From: Branchiostoma floridae
Lineage: Eukaryota; Chordata; Leptocardii; Amphioxiformes; Branchiostomatidae
Length of the DNA stretch: 64,000 bases
Assembly (NCBI RefSeq): GCF_000003815.2
Contig: NC_049980.1
Coordinates: 23,139,249 to 23,203,248, forward strand
Direction of reading: 5' to 3'
Below, piece by piece: positions 62,001-64,000 of this stretch (the first letter of the stretch is position 1; the number at the start of each line of letters is the position of its first letter). A program made the translations under genes and the position numbers. Under the pieces are notes generated by a model that was not told the origin of the DNA, did not search any database, and saw only the letters and a program-made list of their open reading frames with translations.

Positions 62001-63699
62001 AATCTCTAATGGATAAGGATTTGGAAGGCGTTTGTCACTTCCATTTTATATTTGGAATTTTCAGTGACGACGAATAAAAAGTTATGCATAGTGCACTCCA
62101 CTTTGTCCGTCTAGCATCATAGACCATGTCTGTTGTGGAAAGACACACAGAAGCTGATGTGCATATACTTGAAGATAGCTGAGACACATTGTAAGCCGAT
62201 GCTGAATATGATAAAACGCATTAGTAGATAGATGTTCGAGCATTTAAAGTTGTGATCAGCACCTCAGCGCGGTTCACTCAGGCGCCAAGAATATTTACTA
62301 CCGGGGCTACGGAGGGTCAAAACAATTTTGAAACCGGTGCCCTTGCTAACCCTACCGTTGATGGGATGAATCTACCAGAAATAGACGACGCCAGTGTACC
62401 TTTCCCTCCGCCTTTATCACAATGCAGGAGTCGCTATGTGGAAAAAGCCTCCAGTTCTTAGGATTTGGAGCTGATGGGGGATTGAGAGCAACACTTCTGC
62501 CCGTAATACCGGGATTTGTGGTCTTCCAACTCAAGAATGACGGTTCGAGAATATTCGAGGGCAGAATACTCGAATTAATATCCAGAAGGTAGCGCGCTGT
62601 AATGTAAATGGTAAGCTATCCAGTTACAGCACCTGTTTCTTAATTCTATCACGCGAACAGAAAGTTTAAGTTTGCGTGCACAATATAACTACACGTACCT
62701 CAATAGCGGGGCGCATAAATGTTGAGCTGGATAGATTAGGATTTATGATGTTTTTCTCCCTTCCCCTTGTATCTGTTCTTGAAAATTATCCACATAAGTT
62801 TATGTTCTTTTCCCTGGATAATTTTCAAGAACAGATACAAGGGAAAGGGAGAAAAACACCATAAATCCTAATCTATCCAGTTCAAAATATGTTCAAGATT
62901 GGCGGAGAAGGGTTCGTACTTTATTCAGGTTTTTCCATTTTAGGTTTCAGTCGGGCTTTTGGAACTTGTCCCAAATCGGGTGCGTACTTTAATTGAAAAA
63001 ATACGGGATACTGAATTCTGATCAAAAGAATTTTTGATGAAAAAGGAAAGGATAACTGTTTTCCCCGGGACAATCAGAGTTAGAGAATTTCTCAATCAGA
63101 AAGTTGAAGTGAAAGTGATATCGAAAGTTTAAAAAAAGTGCTAAAGAAAGTGATATCGATCCAGTTAAGCTCACTGAAGAGCTGATCTATCACTGGTCGT
63201 CACAGAGAGTACATACGTCATGTACAGTATCTGTGGGTTAATATTGTATCGGGGACATCCCCTTCGCTCTTGTCAAAAAACACAAAGAACAATGGACCGC
63301 GGCTTGACGCCCCGTCCTAAAGACTGCGTGTTGGATGAGCGACACAGTCAGAATGACCTCACGGCTTCTTGTAGTTCTTACATGTAGTTCTAGATGTAGG
63401 GTCTCTAAACACTGGGTAATGCACGCTACTAATGATAGATAGACGAATCTGCCGAATGGAAGGAGACTTACCGTCCTGTTCTTTAAAGAAATTATACAGA
63501 AACACGTCTTTTTCCAGTCCGTAGGCTATTTCAGTTTGTTTGGCCAGGTCTTCCAAGGAGGCGATCGGGGAGCTGAGCCGTTTGACCGTGAGGAAGGCCG
63601 TGAGATTTGCGGTGTACGTGGAGACCACGATCAGGGCAAACAGCCACCAGAAACCCGCCAAGATCCGGATGGGGAGCGACCTCGGGGCAGGCTCGCCAC
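53025..63699 (-). CDS. Ionotropic glutamate receptor, C-terminal half (delta/epsilon-like)
   Basis: Four exons are visible: 63472-63699, 60752-61007, 54875-55112 and 53025-53213; the 5' part is beyond the window. Exon 1 gives the end of the pore loop region, M3 with STYTANLTAF (family SYTANLAAF) and the start of S2 (SPIASLEDLAKQTEIAYG). Exon 2 holds the S2 ligand site; the residue contacting the ligand amino group is Asp (FMDDEPILEY), as in NMDA/delta-type receptors, where kainate/AMPA types have Glu. RGYGIATQ follows. Exon 3 has RWW, a conserved Cys, M4 (NVLGVFYVLLGG) and a basic tail. Exon 4 adds 62 residues ending SDTKL. Reading through the exon-3 donor instead gives a stop at 54821 and a tail ending EDLVF. 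Expected to be a plasma-membrane cation channel; subclass assignment is inference. Confidence 0.88.
53564..53679. repeat. GA-rich minisatellite, 37-bp period
   Basis: Three near-identical units, each containing AAAGAGAGATG (53573, 53610, 53647) and GAGGTAGAGAGAGAGA. It lies in the last intron of the glutamate receptor gene, about 350 bases upstream of the final acceptor on the transcribed strand. Confidence 0.9.
55572..55622. repeat. Three TTGACCA motifs at 22-bp spacing
   Basis: TTGACCA occurs at 55572, 55594 and 55616, exactly 22 bp apart, with a looser TTGACTG at 55648. It is in the 5.6-kb intron of the glutamate receptor gene, which otherwise shows no supported gene. Confidence 0.6.
57345..57495. 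repeat. Degenerate tandem repeat, 40-50-bp units
   Basis: Four versions of GGCATTAAGTGTRCAG (about 57351, 57391, 57437, 57476) occur in sequence, separated by 40 to 50 bp and each preceded by 'GG(C/G)CAGG' or similar. It is in the large glutamate receptor intron. Confidence 0.6.
62727..62880. mobile_element. Near-perfect 66-bp-arm foldback element
   Basis: The arms 62727-62792 and 62815-62880 are inverse complements with only two mismatches in 66, separated by a 22-bp loop. The arm begins CTGGATAGATTAGGATTTAT. It lies in an intron of the glutamate receptor gene; a transcript would fold into a long hairpin. The high arm identity suggests recent origin. Confidence 0.85.
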
Positions 63700-64000
63700 C
63701 TTTGGGTGAAAGGAGAATGAAATGGCAAGATAAATCAGTAACGGCAAGTTTAGCATGGTCACGACAGATTAATCAGTCAGTTTTAAAACACATAATGTAA
63801 TTTTTATTCTGTCAACACTTTTTTTATTGCACAGGTATTTTTTTGTGACTGATTGTTAACCAATTCGCCTTGTTTCCTTTTGATTATTTTCCGTTACCCA
63901 TATATTGCATGTTTGTTTGAACTGTGTTCTTACTCGTAAATGTTTTCAAGCTTTTAGCATTATCCTTAATAGATGAATATGAATAACGATAAAAGAAATC

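Overview
The window is eukaryotic, intron-rich nuclear DNA. It looks like a cephalochordate genome (amphioxus, Branchiostoma type). This is inferred from vertebrate-like orthologues with short exons, an IL-1R/TIR receptor with an unusual domain mix, tandem Cys-loop receptors, and an intron and intergenic space packed with small inverted-repeat (MITE-like) elements. Gene models were built by hand from ORFs, GT/AG splice sites and reading-phase continuity. No transcript evidence was available.

Layout, left to right. 1-2932 (-): 5' part of a lysine-rich, possibly TMEM237-like gene with a 491-bp transposon in one intron. 3618-8558 (+): YIPF6 (Golgi Yip1-family protein, 3 exons), head-to-head with the previous gene; nearly all of its first intron looks like one degenerate DNA transposon. 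9814-15663 (-): an 11-exon IL-1-receptor-like gene encoding signal peptide, two Ig domains, TM, a farnesoic-acid-methyltransferase-like (FAMeT) domain and a TIR domain. This is the most striking item in the window. 18065-23099 (+): an 11-exon mitochondrial-type cytochrome P450 (CYP27/CYP24 clan). 23960-29008 and 30531-36166 (+): two tandem 10-exon nicotinic-type Cys-loop receptor subunits that lack the loop-C Cys-Cys pair; their TM3 exon is almost identical, which suggests gene conversion. 40092-42020 (+): a single long coding exon for a 642-residue unrecognised, probably disordered protein. 42470-43428: a piggyBac-like non-autonomous element. 44813-44940: assembly gap. 45998-49941 (+): an 8-exon TLC-domain (TLCD4-like) membrane protein. 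53025-63699 (-): the 3' part of an ionotropic glutamate receptor with two possible C-termini.

The genes are not an operon and share no obvious pathway. Several are membrane receptors or channels. Their orientation gives head-to-head pairs (possible TMEM237-like/YIPF6; IL-1R-like/P450) and convergent pairs (YIPF6/IL-1R-like; TLCD4-like/iGluR). The spaces between them hold mostly MITEs, foldback repeats, microsatellites and SINE-like fragments.
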